Shown: positions 28,509 to 38,474, counted from the first letter of the stretch. The stretch is 64,000 nucleotides of DNA from Pseudomonas coleopterorum (GCF_900105555.1 NZ_FNTZ01000001.1:1240001-1304000), one strand, 5' to 3'. Program-made: numbers and translations. The notes: generated from the letters alone by a model not told the origin.

Positions 28509-29792
28509 TTAGAACTTGGCTTCCAGGTCCAGCTGCAGCGTGTTCACGTCGGCATCGGTACGGGTACGACTGGCGACGTCGGATTCGGCCAGGAAGTAGG
28601 TGGCACCAACGGCGAAGTTCTTGTCGATCTCGTAGCCCAGCTTGACCTTGTGGCCGCGCGAGCCGGTGAAACCGTTGGCGAAGTCGGAGTCGGTGAACGC
28701 GCCAACCACCGCATTGCGTTGCACGTCGCGGTAGTTGTAGTCCAGGCCGAAGCCGGCGAACTTGGTCTTGAAACCGGTCAGCCAGGCAGTGTCCTGCTTG
28801 CCGACCGTGGCGGTCGCTTCGGCATCGCCGTTGACCACGTACTGGCCATAGATCGACAGCGGCAGGGGCAGGCCGGTGATGTCCAGTTGACCGAAGCCTT
28901 CGTACAGGGTGAATTCGGTCGAGGCGTTGCCGTTGACGGCCAGTACGGCAGCGGCGTTGGTCGCGTTGTCGTTGTCGTAGGAATAGACGCTGCCGCCAAG
29001 AGTCATCTTGACGTTGTCGCCCAGCGCGAAGCGCGCGCCGGCCTGGCCGGTGTACATGCGCAGGTCATGTTCGAACTGGCGACCTTCACCGTCGATGTTG
29101 TCGGTCAGCACATAGTAGCCGGTGCTGCCGAACAGTTCGGCGCCGCCCAGTGGCAGCTTGTAGGTGGCGGCCACACCCTCGGGGTTGATGTCGCCGTCCC
29201 AGATCACGTCGCCCATGCTGACCCAGGGCTGGCTCATCTTGCCGCCGATCAGGTGCAGGTCCTTGACGGCCGTTGGGTGCCAGTCCAGGTAGGCCTGATC
29301 GAGCCAGATGGATTTCTTGCTGAAGGCGCCATCCAGGCTCTGGTTGGTGGAGCGGGCATCGGCGCTGCTGCCGGTGGCGACGCGGATACCGGCATCGACC
29401 TGCGGGTTGATCTCGCTGTAGACGCCCAGACGTGCGCGGATGCGCTGGCGGTCCTGGTTGCGATCGCCGCTGGAACCATCACGTTCGCCGTCGACGTTGA
29501 TGCTTTCATGACGCAGGCGCACGTCGCCCTTGATCTGGGTCTTCGCGGCCCAGGCGACTTTCTGGTCGAATGCGCTCATCTTCTTCGACTGTTCGGCGGC
29601 AGCCACTTGTTGGGCCTGTTTCTCACTGTCCAGCTCGGTCTTCAATTCGGCGTATTGCGCAGCGTTGATCGAGCCGTTGGCGCGCAGCATGTCGAGCAGC
29701 TTGGCATCGACCGCAGCACTGGCCTGGCTGCTGATGGCCATCAGAACGGTGGCGCTCAGGCTGACCTTGGTGAGTGTTGAAACACGACGCAT
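28509..29792 (-). CDS. Putative outer-membrane porin
   Basis: A 427-aa secreted beta-barrel protein. A signal peptide (MRRVSTLTKVSLSATVLMAI...SQASA) is followed by a short helical segment rich in Gln/Lys/Glu and then alternating amphipathic strands ending in QLDLEAKF, with the C-terminal Phe typical of outer-membrane barrels. It fits the large Pseudomonas putative-porin family (Porin_5 type). The ATG at 29792 is chosen because GGGAGA lies just upstream and the signal peptide begins there. Substrate unknown. Confidence 0.8.
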   Translation of the reverse strand: MRRVSTLTKVSLSATVLMAISSQASAAVDAKLLDMLRANGSINAAQYAELKTELDSEKQAQQVAAAEQSKKMSAFDQKVAWAAKTQIKGDVRLRHESINVDGERDGSSGDRNQDRQRIRARLGVYSEINPQVDAGIRVATGSSADARSTNQSLDGAFSKKSIWLDQAYLDWHPTAVKDLHLIGGKMSQPWVSMGDVIWDGDINPEGVAATYKLPLGGAELFGSTGYYVLTDNIDGEGRQFEHDLRMYTGQAGARFALGDNVKMTLGGSVYSYDNDNATNAAAVLAVNGNASTEFTLYEGFGQLDITGLPLPLSIYGQYVVNGDAEATATVGKQDTAWLTGFKTKFAGFGLDYNYRDVQRNAVVGAFTDSDFANGFTGSRGHKVKLGYEIDKNFAVGATYFLAESDVASRTRTDADVNTLQLDLEAKF

Positions 29793-30070
29793 GACATTCT
29801 CCCTATCGCAAAAAAAGGCCGGCAAGCGCCAAGCCTGAAAGTGCTTTCGGACACGCCTGGCAGATGGCGTGGCAGACCCCGAAAAACTGGCGCAAGTATT
29901 GCGAGGGGTGATGACAAAACAATGTCAGAACAATGGCTTAGTGATGACATTGAAAAGACGGTATGCATTGATCCAGAGCGTTCGCCGAGTGATGGCGCCG
30001 TATTGGCGGGTGACCGCAGGCAGAGGCTGCGCGATACTGCTTGGCACGTCTCATCCTTTGGAGCCTACCG

Positions 30071-31195
30071 ATGCCGTTGCATGTTGCTGCCAGCTTGTCC
30101 GCCATCGACGCCGCGCAATGGGACGCGCTGTTGCCTGAATCCCAACCGTTCCTGCGCCATGGCTTTCTCAGCGCATTGGAAGACAGTGGCAGTCTGGGCG
30201 AGCGCTCCGGTTGGGCGCCGGAGCACTTGGTGCTGATCGAAGAGGGGCAACTGGTGGCGGCCTTGCCCAGCTACCGTAAATGGCATTCGTATGGGGAGTA
30301 TGTGTTCGATCACGGCTGGGCCGACGCCTGCGCGCGGGCCGGTATCGACTACTACCCCAAGCTGCTGGGGGCGGTGCCGTTCAGTCCGGTCAGCGGCCCA
30401 CGCCTGTTGATGCGTCGGCCCGAGCATGGCGTCGAGTTGCTGCGCAGTGTGCCGGGGTACCTGGAGCTGGAAGGGCTCAGTGGTGCGCATGTCAATTTCA
30501 CCGATCCTGCCTTCGATGCGCTGATCGGCGCCGAGGAAGGCTGGATGGAACGGCTGGGTTGCCAGTATCACTGGCATAACCGCGGCTATCGGGATTTCGA
30601 GGACTTTCTCGATGCGCTCAGCTCGCGCAAGCGCAAGCAGATGCGCAAGGAACGCGAACAGGTACGGGCGCAAGGCATCGAGTTCGAATGGCGCGAGGGC
30701 GGGCAGGTCAGCGAAGCCGAATGGGATTTCGTCTATGCCTGCTACGCCAACACCTACCATGTGCGTGGGCGCTCGCCCTACCTGACGCGTGATTTCTTCA
30801 GTCTGCTGGCCGAGCGCATGCCCGAGGCGATTCGCGTGGTGTTGGCGACCCACGAACGTCGGCCGGTGGCGATGGCTTTCAGTCTGTTGGGGGGCGACAG
30901 CTTCTATGGTCGCTATTGGGGATGCCTGGCCGAGTATGACCGGCTGCACTTCGAGACCTGTTTCTATCAGGGCATGGACTATGCGATTGCCCATGGTATC
31001 CAGCGGTTCGATGCCGGGGCGCAGGGCGAGCACAAGTTGATCCGCGGGTTCGAGCCGGTGATCACGCGGTCATGGCATTACCTGCGGCATCCGGGATTGC
31101 GGGCTGCGGTGGAGAATTTTCTGCAAGAGGAGCGGGTGGGGGTGCTGGGGTACGCGGAGCAAGCGCGGGAAGCGTTGCCGTATCGACAGGCCTGA
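30071..31195 (+). CDS. FemAB/GNAT-like protein (DUF482 family)
   Basis: A 374-aa cytoplasmic protein of the family once called peptidogalycan biosynthesis proteins, with a GNAT-like fold. Recognisable segments are SSRKRKQMRKEREQV, YCCYANTYH-like YACYANTYHVRGRSPYL and FDAGAQGEHKLIRGF. The ATG at 30071 has GGAG about 10 nt upstream; an upstream GTG-type start is less likely. It is predicted to transfer an acyl or aminoacyl group, but no substrate is known. It stands alone and converges on the ABC exporter gene. Confidence 0.75.
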   Translation: MPLHVAASLSAIDAAQWDALLPESQPFLRHGFLSALEDSGSLGERSGWAPEHLVLIEEGQLVAALPSYRKWHSYGEYVFDHGWADACARAGIDYYPKLLGAVPFSPVSGPRLLMRRPEHGVELLRSVPGYLELEGLSGAHVNFTDPAFDALIGAEEGWMERLGCQYHWHNRGYRDFEDFLDALSSRKRKQMRKEREQVRAQGIEFEWREGGQVSEAEWDFVYACYANTYHVRGRSPYLTRDFFSLLAERMPEAIRVVLATHERRPVAMAFSLLGGDSFYGRYWGCLAEYDRLHFETCFYQGMDYAIAHGIQRFDAGAQGEHKLIRGFEPVITRSWHYLRHPGLRAAVENFLQEERVGVLGYAEQAREALPYRQA

Positions 31196-31224
31196 GTCAT
31201 TCACGGACCGGTCCTACAGGGGTG

Positions 31225-31253
31225 CTCCCATGGCCCCGTGAGCCATGGGAGCG
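31225..31253. terminator. Perfect hairpin between convergent genes
   Basis: GCTCCCATGGC and GCCATGGGAGC form an 11-bp perfect stem. It has no T tract. It sits in the 64-bp space between two convergent genes and may act as a terminator or as a REP-like 3' end. Confidence 0.5.
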
Positions 31254-31259
31254 GCTTGG

Positions 31260-33095
31260 TCAATCCATCCCGACGAAACCGCCGGTTTGATGGTGCCAGA
31301 GGCGTGCATACAGGCCCTGCTGTGCCAGAAGCTCGGTATGGCTGCCGATTTCCACCACCTTGCCTTTCTGCAACACCACCAGGCGGTCCATCTTGGCGAT
31401 GGTCGACAGGCGGTGGGCGATCGCGATCACGGTCTTGCCCTTCATCAGGGTTTCCAGGCTTTCCTGAATCGCCGCCTCGACTTCGGAGTCGAGCGCCGAA
31501 GTCGCTTCGTCCATGATCAGGATCGGTGCATTCTTCAGCAGCACGCGGGCGATGGAGATGCGCTGGCGCTGGCCACCGGACAGCTTCACGCCGCGCTCGC
31601 CGACATGGGCATCGAAACCGCGACGACCTTCACTGTCGGACAACAACGGCAGGAAATCATCGGCCCGCGCCTTGCGCACCGCTTCCCAGACCTGCTCCTC
31701 GGTGGCATTGGGCTTGCCGTAGCGCAGGTTGTCGAGAATGGAACGGTGCAGCAGCGACGTGTCCTGAGTGATCAGGCCAATCTGCTCGCGCAGGCTTTCC
31801 TGGGTCACGTCGGCAATGTCCTGGCCATCGATCAGGATGCGCCCGCTGGGCAGGTCGTAGAGACGCAGCAGCAGGTTGACCAGCGTCGACTTGCCTGCAC
31901 CCGAAGGTCCGATCAACCCGATCTTCTCGCCCGGACGAATATCCAGGGTCAGGCCCTCGATGATGCTGTCGCCCTTGGGGTAGTGGAAATGCACGTCTTC
32001 GAAACGCACGTTGCCGCGGTCGACCTTGAGCCGTGGCGCGCCCTTCTTGTCGGTCACGCTGACCGGTTGGGCGATGGTCTGTAGGCCGTCCTGCACCATG
32101 CCGATGTTTTCGAAGATGCCGTTGACCACCCACATGATCCAGCCGGACATGTTGACGATACGGATCACCAGGCCGGTCGCCAGAGCGATTGCCCCCACGG
32201 AAATCAGCGATTGCGTCCACAGCCACAGGGCCAGGCCCGTAGTGCCGACGATCAACAGCCCGTTGATGGTGGTGATGGCGAAATCCATGGCCGTGATCAC
32301 CCGGCTGGCCAGCTGAGTTTTCTCGGTCTGCTCGCTGATCGCGTCACGGGCGTATTGCTGCTCCATGCTGGTGTGGGCGAACAGCTTGAGCGTGGCGATG
32401 TTGGAGTAGCCGTCGACGATGCGCCCCATCAGCTTCGAGCGGGCGTCGGAAGACACCACCGAGCGTTCCTTGACCCGCGGAACGAAGTAGTACAGCGAAA
32501 TCACGTAGGCGATGATCCACAGGATCAACGGAATCATCAGGCGCCAATCGGCCTCGGCGAACAGCACCAGAGCGCTGATTGCATAGATGAGCACATGCCA
32601 CAGCGCATCGACTGCCGCCACCGCCGAGTCGCGCAGGGAGTTGCCGGTCTGCATGATGCGCTGGGCAATGCGTCCGGCAAAGTCGCTGTGGAAGAAGTTC
32701 ATGCTCTGCTTGAGCACGTAGTTGTGGTTCTGCCAGCGGATCAGGCTGGTCATGCCCGGGCTGATCGCCTGGTGCACCAGCAGGTCATGCAGGCCGATGA
32801 AGATGGGCCTCAGGACCAGCGCCACTACCATCATCCAGGTCAGTTCCAGCGCGTTGTCGCTGAAGAAGTGCACGTTGGGCGTGCCCTGGGCCATGTCGAT
32901 GATGCGACTGAGGTAGCGAAACAGCGCGACCTCGATCAGCGCACCGATCAGGCCCACCACCAGCAGCGTGGCGAAGCTGGGCCAGACCTGCTTGAGGTAG
33001 TAGATGTAGAAGGCCAGGACCTTGTTGGGAGGCGTTTCCGTAGGCGCTTCGCGGAAGATATCGATCCATTGTTCGAAGCGGCGATAAATGCTCAA
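31260..33095 (-). CDS. ABC exporter, fused membrane and ATPase domains
   Basis: A 611-aa half-transporter of the type I exporter class. Six membrane segments lie in residues about 35-330. The ATPase domain follows, with Walker A GPSGAGKST, signature LSGGQRQR, Walker B LIMDEATSALD and a switch His in IAHRLST. It would work as a homodimer. The substrate cannot be read; lipid- or drug-type exporters share this layout. It is directly upstream of ppiA on the same strand, as in P. aeruginosa PA3227/PA3228. Confidence 0.9.
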   Translation of the reverse strand: MSIYRRFEQWIDIFREAPTETPPNKVLAFYIYYLKQVWPSFATLLVVGLIGALIEVALFRYLSRIIDMAQGTPNVHFFSDNALELTWMMVVALVLRPIFIGLHDLLVHQAISPGMTSLIRWQNHNYVLKQSMNFFHSDFAGRIAQRIMQTGNSLRDSAVAAVDALWHVLIYAISALVLFAEADWRLMIPLILWIIAYVISLYYFVPRVKERSVVSSDARSKLMGRIVDGYSNIATLKLFAHTSMEQQYARDAISEQTEKTQLASRVITAMDFAITTINGLLIVGTTGLALWLWTQSLISVGAIALATGLVIRIVNMSGWIMWVVNGIFENIGMVQDGLQTIAQPVSVTDKKGAPRLKVDRGNVRFEDVHFHYPKGDSIIEGLTLDIRPGEKIGLIGPSGAGKSTLVNLLLRLYDLPSGRILIDGQDIADVTQESLREQIGLITQDTSLLHRSILDNLRYGKPNATEEQVWEAVRKARADDFLPLLSDSEGRRGFDAHVGERGVKLSGGQRQRISIARVLLKNAPILIMDEATSALDSEVEAAIQESLETLMKGKTVIAIAHRLSTIAKMDRLVVLQKGKVVEIGSHTELLAQQGLYARLWHHQTGGFVGMD

Positions 33096-33155
33096 GCGTG
33101 CTCTCCTGTGCGGGTTGACGGTCCTGGCTGAGACATGGCCGGCAGGGCGCGCGGC

Positions 33156-33719
33156 TTAATCCACGCGTTTCGCCGATTTGATCATGATCGGATCACTGGG
33201 CACGTTCTGCATGCCGCTTTTGGTGGTCGTCGGCGTGTTGGCGATGTTGTCGACCACTTCCATGCCTTTGACCACCTTGCCGAAGACCGCGTAGCCAAAG
33301 TCGCGACCACCGTGGTCGAGGAAATCGTTGTCCTTCTGATTGATGAAGAACTGGCTGGTGGCCGAGTCCTTTACTTGAGTGCGCGCCATCGCGAGGGTTC
33401 CCCGCACGTTATGCAAACCATTGTCGGCCTCGTTCTTGATCGGGGCCTGGGTGGGCTTTTCACGCATGTTGGCGTCGAAGCCGCCGCCTTGCACCATGAA
33501 GCCCGGGATCACGCGGTGAAAGACCGTGTTGTTGTAATGGCCCTTGTCGACGTAGGCGAGGAAGTTGGCGGTGCTGATCGGCGCCTTGACCGCGTCCAGT
33601 TCGACTTCGATTGCGCCCATGCTGGTGTCGAGCAACACATGGGGGTGCTGGGCGTCGGCAGCCATCAGGTGGCCTGCGAAGGAGAGGGAGCAGGCGGTCA
33701 GGAGGATTTTCTTCAGCAT
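33156..33719 (-). CDS. ppiA: Periplasmic peptidyl-prolyl isomerase A (cyclophilin)
   Basis: A 187-aa cyclophilin. A signal peptide ([22 protein letters not shown]) sends it to the periplasm, where it isomerises proline bonds in folding proteins. Cyclophilin motifs are [13 protein letters not shown] and [13 protein letters not shown], with the catalytic Arg in the first. The ATG at 33719 gives the signal peptide; the longer open frame upstream adds Arg-rich residues unlike a leader. Confidence 0.93.
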   Translation of the reverse strand: MLKKILLTACSLSFAGHLMAADAQHPHVLLDTSMGAIEVELDAVKAPISTANFLAYVDKGHYNNTVFHRVIPGFMVQGGGFDANMREKPTQAPIKNEADNGLHNVRGTLAMARTQVKDSATSQFFINQKDNDFLDHGGRDFGYAVFGKVVKGMEVVDNIANTPTTTKSGMQNVPSDPIMIKSAKRVD

Positions 33720-33869
33720 CGGTACGAGGTCCTTGAGGGGGGAGGCATAGGCTTTGAGCCGCAAGTGGCGCAAGCGTTCGGGGCAATGTAGCAAGCGTGC
33801 CGCCAAAGGGCGGCCCAGGCGAGCCGGCTTGGAAAAAATGAATGTTACTTAATGTTCGCAAGACGAGAG

Positions 33870-34817
33870 TCAGTCGTCCTGGTTCATGACGACACTGACC
33901 TGCTCCAGGGCCGCAATCGGCACGTCCAGAGGCGCGGTGTCGAAGGTGCGCAGCAACTCGACGAGAATCTGCGTGGCCGGACCCAGCGGCTTGTCCTTGT
34001 TCGAATACAGATAGAAGGTCGGGTGCCGACTGCCGCCTTGTTCCAGGGGCAGAGCGGCGAGGGTGCCCTCGCGCAGCTCACGATCGATCATGTGTCGGGG
34101 CAGCCAGGCGAAGCCCAGGCCACTGCCGACGAAGCTGGCAGCCGTGGCCAGGCTGCCGACCGTCCAGCGCTGCTCCGCGCCCAGCCAGCCAACGTCACGC
34201 GGTTGCTGGCGACCCGAATCGCGGATCACCACCTGCATGTGGCCGTGCAGATCCTGCACGCTGAGCGCGCGACCCATGCCCAGCAACGCGTGCTCGGGGT
34301 GGGCCACGGCGATGAATTCGATGGCGCTCAGTTCGGTGCCCAGGTAGCCCGGTATGCCGTAGCCGCTGATCGCCAGGTCGGCGACGCCTTCCTGCAGCAC
34401 TTCCTCGACCCCTGACAGCACTTCTTCACGCAGCCGCACGCGACAGCCGCGGCTCTGCGGCATGAACGCGGTGAGGGCGCGGATCAGCCGTGCATTGGGA
34501 TAGGCTGCGTCGACCACCAGGCGCACTTCGGCTTCCCAGCCTTGCTCCATGTGGTGGGCGAGATCTTCCAGCTGGCTGGCCTGGTTGACCAGTTGCCGGG
34601 ACCTGCGCAACAGCACAGCGCCGGCGTCGGTGAGCACCGCCCTGCGGCCGTCGATGCGCAACAGCGGCACGCCGAGCTGATCCTGCATGCGCGCCACGGT
34701 GTAGCTGATCGACGACTGCGAGCGGTGCAGGGCTTCGGCAGCCTGGGCGAAGCCGCCGTGGTCGACCACCGCCTGCAGGGTTCGCCATTGCTCAAGGGTG
34801 ACGCGGGGCGCTTTCAT
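33870..34817 (-). CDS. LysR-family transcriptional regulator
   Basis: A 315-aa regulator with an N-terminal winged helix-turn-helix (EALHRSQSSISYTVARMQDQLG, about residues 27-48) and a C-terminal effector domain of the periplasmic-binding fold. CAGGAG lies 7 nt before the ATG at 34817. It diverges from a small secreted protein gene (50-bp gap), the usual position for a LysR target. The effector is unknown. Confidence 0.88.
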   Translation of the reverse strand: MKAPRVTLEQWRTLQAVVDHGGFAQAAEALHRSQSSISYTVARMQDQLGVPLLRIDGRRAVLTDAGAVLLRRSRQLVNQASQLEDLAHHMEQGWEAEVRLVVDAAYPNARLIRALTAFMPQSRGCRVRLREEVLSGVEEVLQEGVADLAISGYGIPGYLGTELSAIEFIAVAHPEHALLGMGRALSVQDLHGHMQVVIRDSGRQQPRDVGWLGAEQRWTVGSLATAASFVGSGLGFAWLPRHMIDRELREGTLAALPLEQGGSRHPTFYLYSNKDKPLGPATQILVELLRTFDTAPLDVPIAALEQVSVVMNQDD

Positions 34818-34866
34818 CTTCGACTCCTGGTGTCCTAAGCTGGCAGCCCGCCACGGAGACTGCTCG

Positions 34867-35184
34867 ATGATCAAATGCTGCGTTGTAGTGCTGGCCCTGC
34901 TGCCAGGCGTGTGTTTCGCCTACCCCATCGACGTGCAGAAGCAGCTCGACGACACCGACATTCTGGTCACGGCCCACGACACCGCCCCCGACATGGCCGC
35001 CGTGACCCTGCAGAACTACGGAGCCCGCGCGGCGCAGTGCAGTGTGCGCTTTCGCAATGGCCCCGAGCCGGTGCGGACCCGGCGGGTCAGCGTCGCCGCA
35101 GGGGCGTCGGCCGACGCGGTGGCCAGCTTCAAGCGCAGCATTCTCAGGTTGCGGGTCGAGGTGCATTGCGAGCCAGGCGTGTAG
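34867..35184 (+). CDS. Small secreted protein, 105 aa
   Basis: A signal peptide (MIKCCVVVLALLPGVCFA) is followed by an 87-residue mature part with two cysteines (CSVRF and HCEPGV) that could form a disulfide in the periplasm. I recall such proteins in Pseudomonas, sometimes mislabelled as 3-phosphoglycerate kinase, which it is not. GGAGA lies before the ATG. It is divergent from and possibly controlled by the adjacent LysR regulator. Function unknown. Confidence 0.7.
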   Translation: MIKCCVVVLALLPGVCFAYPIDVQKQLDDTDILVTAHDTAPDMAAVTLQNYGARAAQCSVRFRNGPEPVRTRRVSVAAGASADAVASFKRSILRLRVEVHCEPGV

Positions 35185-35332
35185 CCACCGGCACAGATGC
35201 GACACAGGGTAGAGCAATGATCGGCCAAGACAACTCATTTGATGAATCACGGTGGCGATCCGCGATGCGCTTCACTGGCCTGACCCGGCCCACATGCGCT
35301 AAGGTCCGCGCCTCGCCAATTCGGGACGCACC

Positions 35333-36199
35333 ATGCAATACCTTCTGATCGTCACCCTCATCCAGGCTTTCTCTTTCAGCTTGATCGGCGAATACCTCGC
35401 CGGCCACGTCGACAGCTACTTTGCCGTGCTCGCCCGGGTGCTGCTCGCCGGGCTGGTATTCCTGCCGCTGACGCGCTGGCGTCAGGTCGAACCGCGCTTC
35501 CTGCGCGCCATGCTGCTGATCGGCGCGCTGCAGTTCGGCATCACCTACGTCTGTCTGTACCTGAGCTTTCGGGTCTTGAGCGTGCCGGAGGTGCTGCTGT
35601 TCACCATCCTGACGCCAGTGCACGTGACGCTGATCGAGGACGCGTTGAACCGCCGCTTCAACCGCTGGGCGCTGGTGGCGGCGCTGGTCGCGGTGGCGGG
35701 GGCCGCAGTGATTCGTTTCGACCGCGTCAGCCCGGACTTCTTCATCGGTTTCCTGTTGCTGCAGCTGGCCAACTTCACCTATGCGGCCGGGCAGGTGCTG
35801 TACAAGCATCTGCTGGCACGCCACCCTAGCGACCAGCCACAATACCGACGCTTCGGCTACTTCTACGTTGGCGCCTTGCTGGTGGTGCTGCCGGCCTTTC
35901 TGCTGTTTGGCAACTCCCATAACCTGCCACAGACGCCGGTGCAGTGGAGCGTGCTCGCGTTCCTGGGGCTGGTGTCGACGGCGCTTGGCATGTATTGGTG
36001 GAACAAGGGCGCCAGCCGCGTGCCAGGCGCCACGCTGGCGGTGATGAACAATCTCCACGTGCCGGTCGGCCTGCTGCTCAACCTGCTGATCTGGAACCAG
36101 GACGAGCCTTTGGGACGACTGTTCCTCGGCGGTGGTGTGATATTGTTTTCGGTCTGGTTGAGTCGGTTGGGTGCGCGCGCCCAGATCGCTAGCCGATAG
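35333..36199 (+). CDS. EamA/DMT-family transporter (carboxylate/amino acid/amine type)
   Basis: A 288-aa inner-membrane protein with about ten hydrophobic helices in two five-helix repeats, the drug/metabolite transporter layout. The opening MQYLLIVTLIQAFSFSLIGE resembles the carboxylate/amino acid/amine transporter subgroup. The substrate is unknown. Its 3' end overlaps the end of the convergent antitoxin gene by 11 nt. Confidence 0.82.
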   Translation: MQYLLIVTLIQAFSFSLIGEYLAGHVDSYFAVLARVLLAGLVFLPLTRWRQVEPRFLRAMLLIGALQFGITYVCLYLSFRVLSVPEVLLFTILTPVHVTLIEDALNRRFNRWALVAALVAVAGAAVIRFDRVSPDFFIGFLLLQLANFTYAAGQVLYKHLLARHPSDQPQYRRFGYFYVGALLVVLPAFLLFGNSHNLPQTPVQWSVLAFLGLVSTALGMYWWNKGASRVPGATLAVMNNLHVPVGLLLNLLIWNQDEPLGRLFLGGGVILFSVWLSRLGARAQIASR

Positions 36200-36512
36200 T
36201 GGGGGCAGGGCGGGAAGGTGATGCAAGCAGCCCTGCATGCAGCGAGATACCCAGTGCACGCGTCACCTTCAGTATCGTCGCGAAGCTCGGATTGCCGTCC
36301 TCCGAAAGAGCCTTGTACAGACTTTCCCGACCCAGCCCGGTGTCCCTCGCCACCTGGGCGATGCCCTTGGCGCGCGCAATGTTGCCCAACGCCTTGGCAA
36401 TGAATGCCGCGTCATCACCAGCTTCGGCCATGCAAGCATCGAAGTACATGATCATGTCTTGATCGGTTTTGAGATATTCGGCGCTATCCCATTCCCGTAG
36501 CTTGATTTTCAT
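36189..36512 (-). CDS. Antitoxin, HigA-like helix-turn-helix (addiction module antidote)
   Basis: A 107-aa DNA-binding antitoxin of the addiction-module antidote family (TIGR02684 type). The helix-turn-helix is IAQVARDTGLGRESLYKAL, followed by NPSFATILKVTRALGISL. Its ATG overlaps the toxin stop (ATGA), so toxin and antitoxin translation are coupled with the toxin gene first. It probably represses the pair through the palindrome upstream. Confidence 0.85.
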   Translation of the reverse strand: MKIKLREWDSAEYLKTDQDMIMYFDACMAEAGDDAAFIAKALGNIARAKGIAQVARDTGLGRESLYKALSEDGNPSFATILKVTRALGISLHAGLLASPSRPAPTIG

Positions 36513-36817
36513 CGTTCCTGTTCCTGAAGTTGTTGTGCCATACGCTTGGCGGTAGCAATGTCGGAGGACTGTGTCGACTTGTCGCCACCGGCCAACAGCA
36601 CTATCCAGCACTGCTCGTGTTGCATGAAGTACAGGCGGTACCCTGGCCCAAAATGAAGCCGCATCTCGCATACGCCTTCTCCCACTGACTGCCAGTCACC
36701 CCAGTTCCCGTCTTCCAGCCTGTCGATCCGGGCCTGGATCCGTATGGCTGCCTGGCGATCACGCAATCGAGTGAACCAGCGCTCAAACACATCCGTTGTG
36801 GCTATCTTCATCAGCAT
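36509..36817 (-). CDS. RelE/ParE-family toxin (addiction module killer)
   Basis: A toxin of about 102 aa (TIGR02683 type, HigB/RelE superfamily). Typical segments are FERWFTRLRDRQAAIRIQARIDR, EMRLHFGPGYRLYF and WIVLLAGGDKSTQSSDI, the last carrying the conserved GGDKSTQ. Members cleave mRNA on ribosomes. The start is uncertain: ATG at 36817 or 36811. The longer open frame from 36841 runs through the operator palindrome and is unlikely. Confidence 0.85.
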   Translation of the reverse strand: MLMKIATTDVFERWFTRLRDRQAAIRIQARIDRLEDGNWGDWQSVGEGVCEMRLHFGPGYRLYFMQHEQCWIVLLAGGDKSTQSSDIATAKRMAQQLQEQER

Positions 36818-36823
36818 AGATCC

Positions 36824-36839
36824 GTATCCCATGGGATAC
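36824..36839. promoter_or_regulatory. Perfect 16-bp palindrome, probable toxin-antitoxin operator
   Basis: GTATCCCATGGGATAC is a perfect dyad 7 nt before the toxin start at 36817. Such a site directly before a HigB/RelE-type pair is normally the operator bound by the antitoxin. Confidence 0.7.
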
Positions 36840-37113
36840 AAATTTTCTTGAACGCTGGTTCCTAGGACAAGCCCGAAACTGTGTACCGGGGTTTCCAGGT
36901 ATCGTCTTCTACTTTATGGGCCGGGTGGGCGACCGCATTGTGCCTACCGTATGCGGGGCGTAGAATCCGCCGGATCTGGCGTCGCCCCTCAAACTCATAA
37001 CAATCATTCATTGCATGCTCCGCTTGGCTTGAGGGTCAGGCGGCACACGTATGCGTGGTGTTTGTTAAGGCGCGACCGTTCCCACTATTTTTGAGAGTCG
37101 CTGAAGCCATCCA

Positions 37114-38301
37114 ATGAATACGCCTTCGAATACACCCACAGGCAGCTGGTCCAGCGTGATTGCGTTGGCGCTGGCAGCTTTCATCTTCAATACCACGGAG
37201 TTCGCGCCGGTTGGGCTGTTGACCTCGATCGGTCTTAGCTTTGCGATGCCGACGGCGCAGGTGGGGCTGATGTTGACGGTGTATGCCTGGGTGGTGTCGC
37301 TGATGTCGCTGCCGATCATGCTGCTCACGCGCAACATCGAGCGGCGTCGGTTGCTGATCGGGGTGTTCGTCCTGTTCGTGGTCAGCCATGCAGTGTCCAG
37401 CATCGCCTGGAGCTATGGCGTGCTGCTGGCCAGCCGTATCGGCATCGCGTTCGCCCACGCCTTGTTCTGGTCGATCACGGCATCGCTGGCGGTGCGGCTG
37501 GCGCCACCGGGCAAGCACACTCAGGCGCTGGGCCTGCTGGCCACCGGCACGTGCCTGGCCATGGTGCTGGGCGTGCCATTGGGGCGGGTGGTCGGTGAAG
37601 CGCTGGGCTGGCGCACCACATTCGTGGGAATCGGCGTGGTGGCCACGCTAGTGGCGCTGTGGCTGGCGAAAAGCCTGCCGGCGCTGCCCAGCCAGAATTC
37701 GGGTTCGCTGCGCAGCTTGCCGATGCTGCTCAAGCGGCCGGTGCTGGTCGCGTTGTATGTGACGACTGCGCTGGTGATCACCGCGCAGTACACGGCGTAC
37801 AGCTACATCGAGCCGTTCGTGCAAGCCGCGGCGCAGATGAGCGGGGAAATGACCACGACGCTGCTGTTGCTGTTCGGCGGTGCCGGGGTGATCGGCTCGC
37901 TGGTGTTCAGCCGCTACAGCGGTCGCTATCCGCGTGGCTTCATGGTGTCGTCGATCGCGTTGCTGGCCCTCTGCCTGATGCTGTTGCTGCCGTTGGCGCG
38001 CTGCGCCACCTATCTGGGTGGGGTGAGTGTGGTGTGGGGCATTTCGATCATGTGCTTCAGCCTGGCGATGCAGTCCAAGGTCCTGGAGCTGGCGCCGGAT
38101 GCCACGGACGTGGCCATGGCGCTGCATTCGGGGATCTACAACGTCGGTATCGGTGGTGGGGCGTTGCTGGGCAGTGTGGTGATCACCCAGGTGGGCGTGG
38201 CCAACATCGGCATCGTTGGCGCGTTGATGGCAGGGGCGGGTCTGCTGCTGTGTTGGCACACGACCTATCGGCGGGTTCAGTCAGCGCCTGCCTCGGGTTG
38301 A
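37114..38301 (+). CDS. MFS sugar efflux transporter, SotB-like
   Basis: A 395-aa permease with 12 predicted membrane helices. The start [19 protein letters not shown] fits the DHA1 subgroup that includes SotB/YdeA, exporters of arabinose and IPTG-like sugars. The cytoplasmic loop NIERRRLL occupies the place of the MFS motif between helices 2 and 3. The substrate is inferred only from family likeness. It is followed by a REPIN and no obvious terminator. Confidence 0.8.
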   Translation: MNTPSNTPTGSWSSVIALALAAFIFNTTEFAPVGLLTSIGLSFAMPTAQVGLMLTVYAWVVSLMSLPIMLLTRNIERRRLLIGVFVLFVVSHAVSSIAWSYGVLLASRIGIAFAHALFWSITASLAVRLAPPGKHTQALGLLATGTCLAMVLGVPLGRVVGEALGWRTTFVGIGVVATLVALWLAKSLPALPSQNSGSLRSLPMLLKRPVLVALYVTTALVITAQYTAYSYIEPFVQAAAQMSGEMTTTLLLLFGGAGVIGSLVFSRYSGRYPRGFMVSSIALLALCLMLLLPLARCATYLGGVSVVWGISIMCFSLAMQSKVLELAPDATDVAMALHSGIYNVGIGGGALLGSVVITQVGVANIGIVGALMAGAGLLLCWHTTYRRVQSAPASG

Positions 38302-38328
38302 TCGGTCTGCAATACCGCGTCGATCCCG

Positions 38329-38474
38329 GACGCGGCTCGCGCCGCTGCTACAGGGGATGCGTTGATGCTGGACGCGGGTGGGCCGTTGGTGCACGCGAAT
38401 GCGTTGTCGCCGGACGTGGCTTGCGCCGCTGGTGCACGGAATGCGGTCTCTGTAGCAGCGGCGCGAGCCGCGTC
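38329..38474. repeat. REPIN: inverted REP pair with an internal degenerate copy
   Basis: A 25-bp arm at 38329-38353 (GACGCGGCTCGCGCCGCTG...) is repeated perfectly in inverted orientation at 38450-38474. A third, degenerate copy lies between them (about 38411-38436, GGACGTGGCTTGCGCC). Together they fill the 300-bp space between sotB and the sigma-factor gene. Confidence 0.8.
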
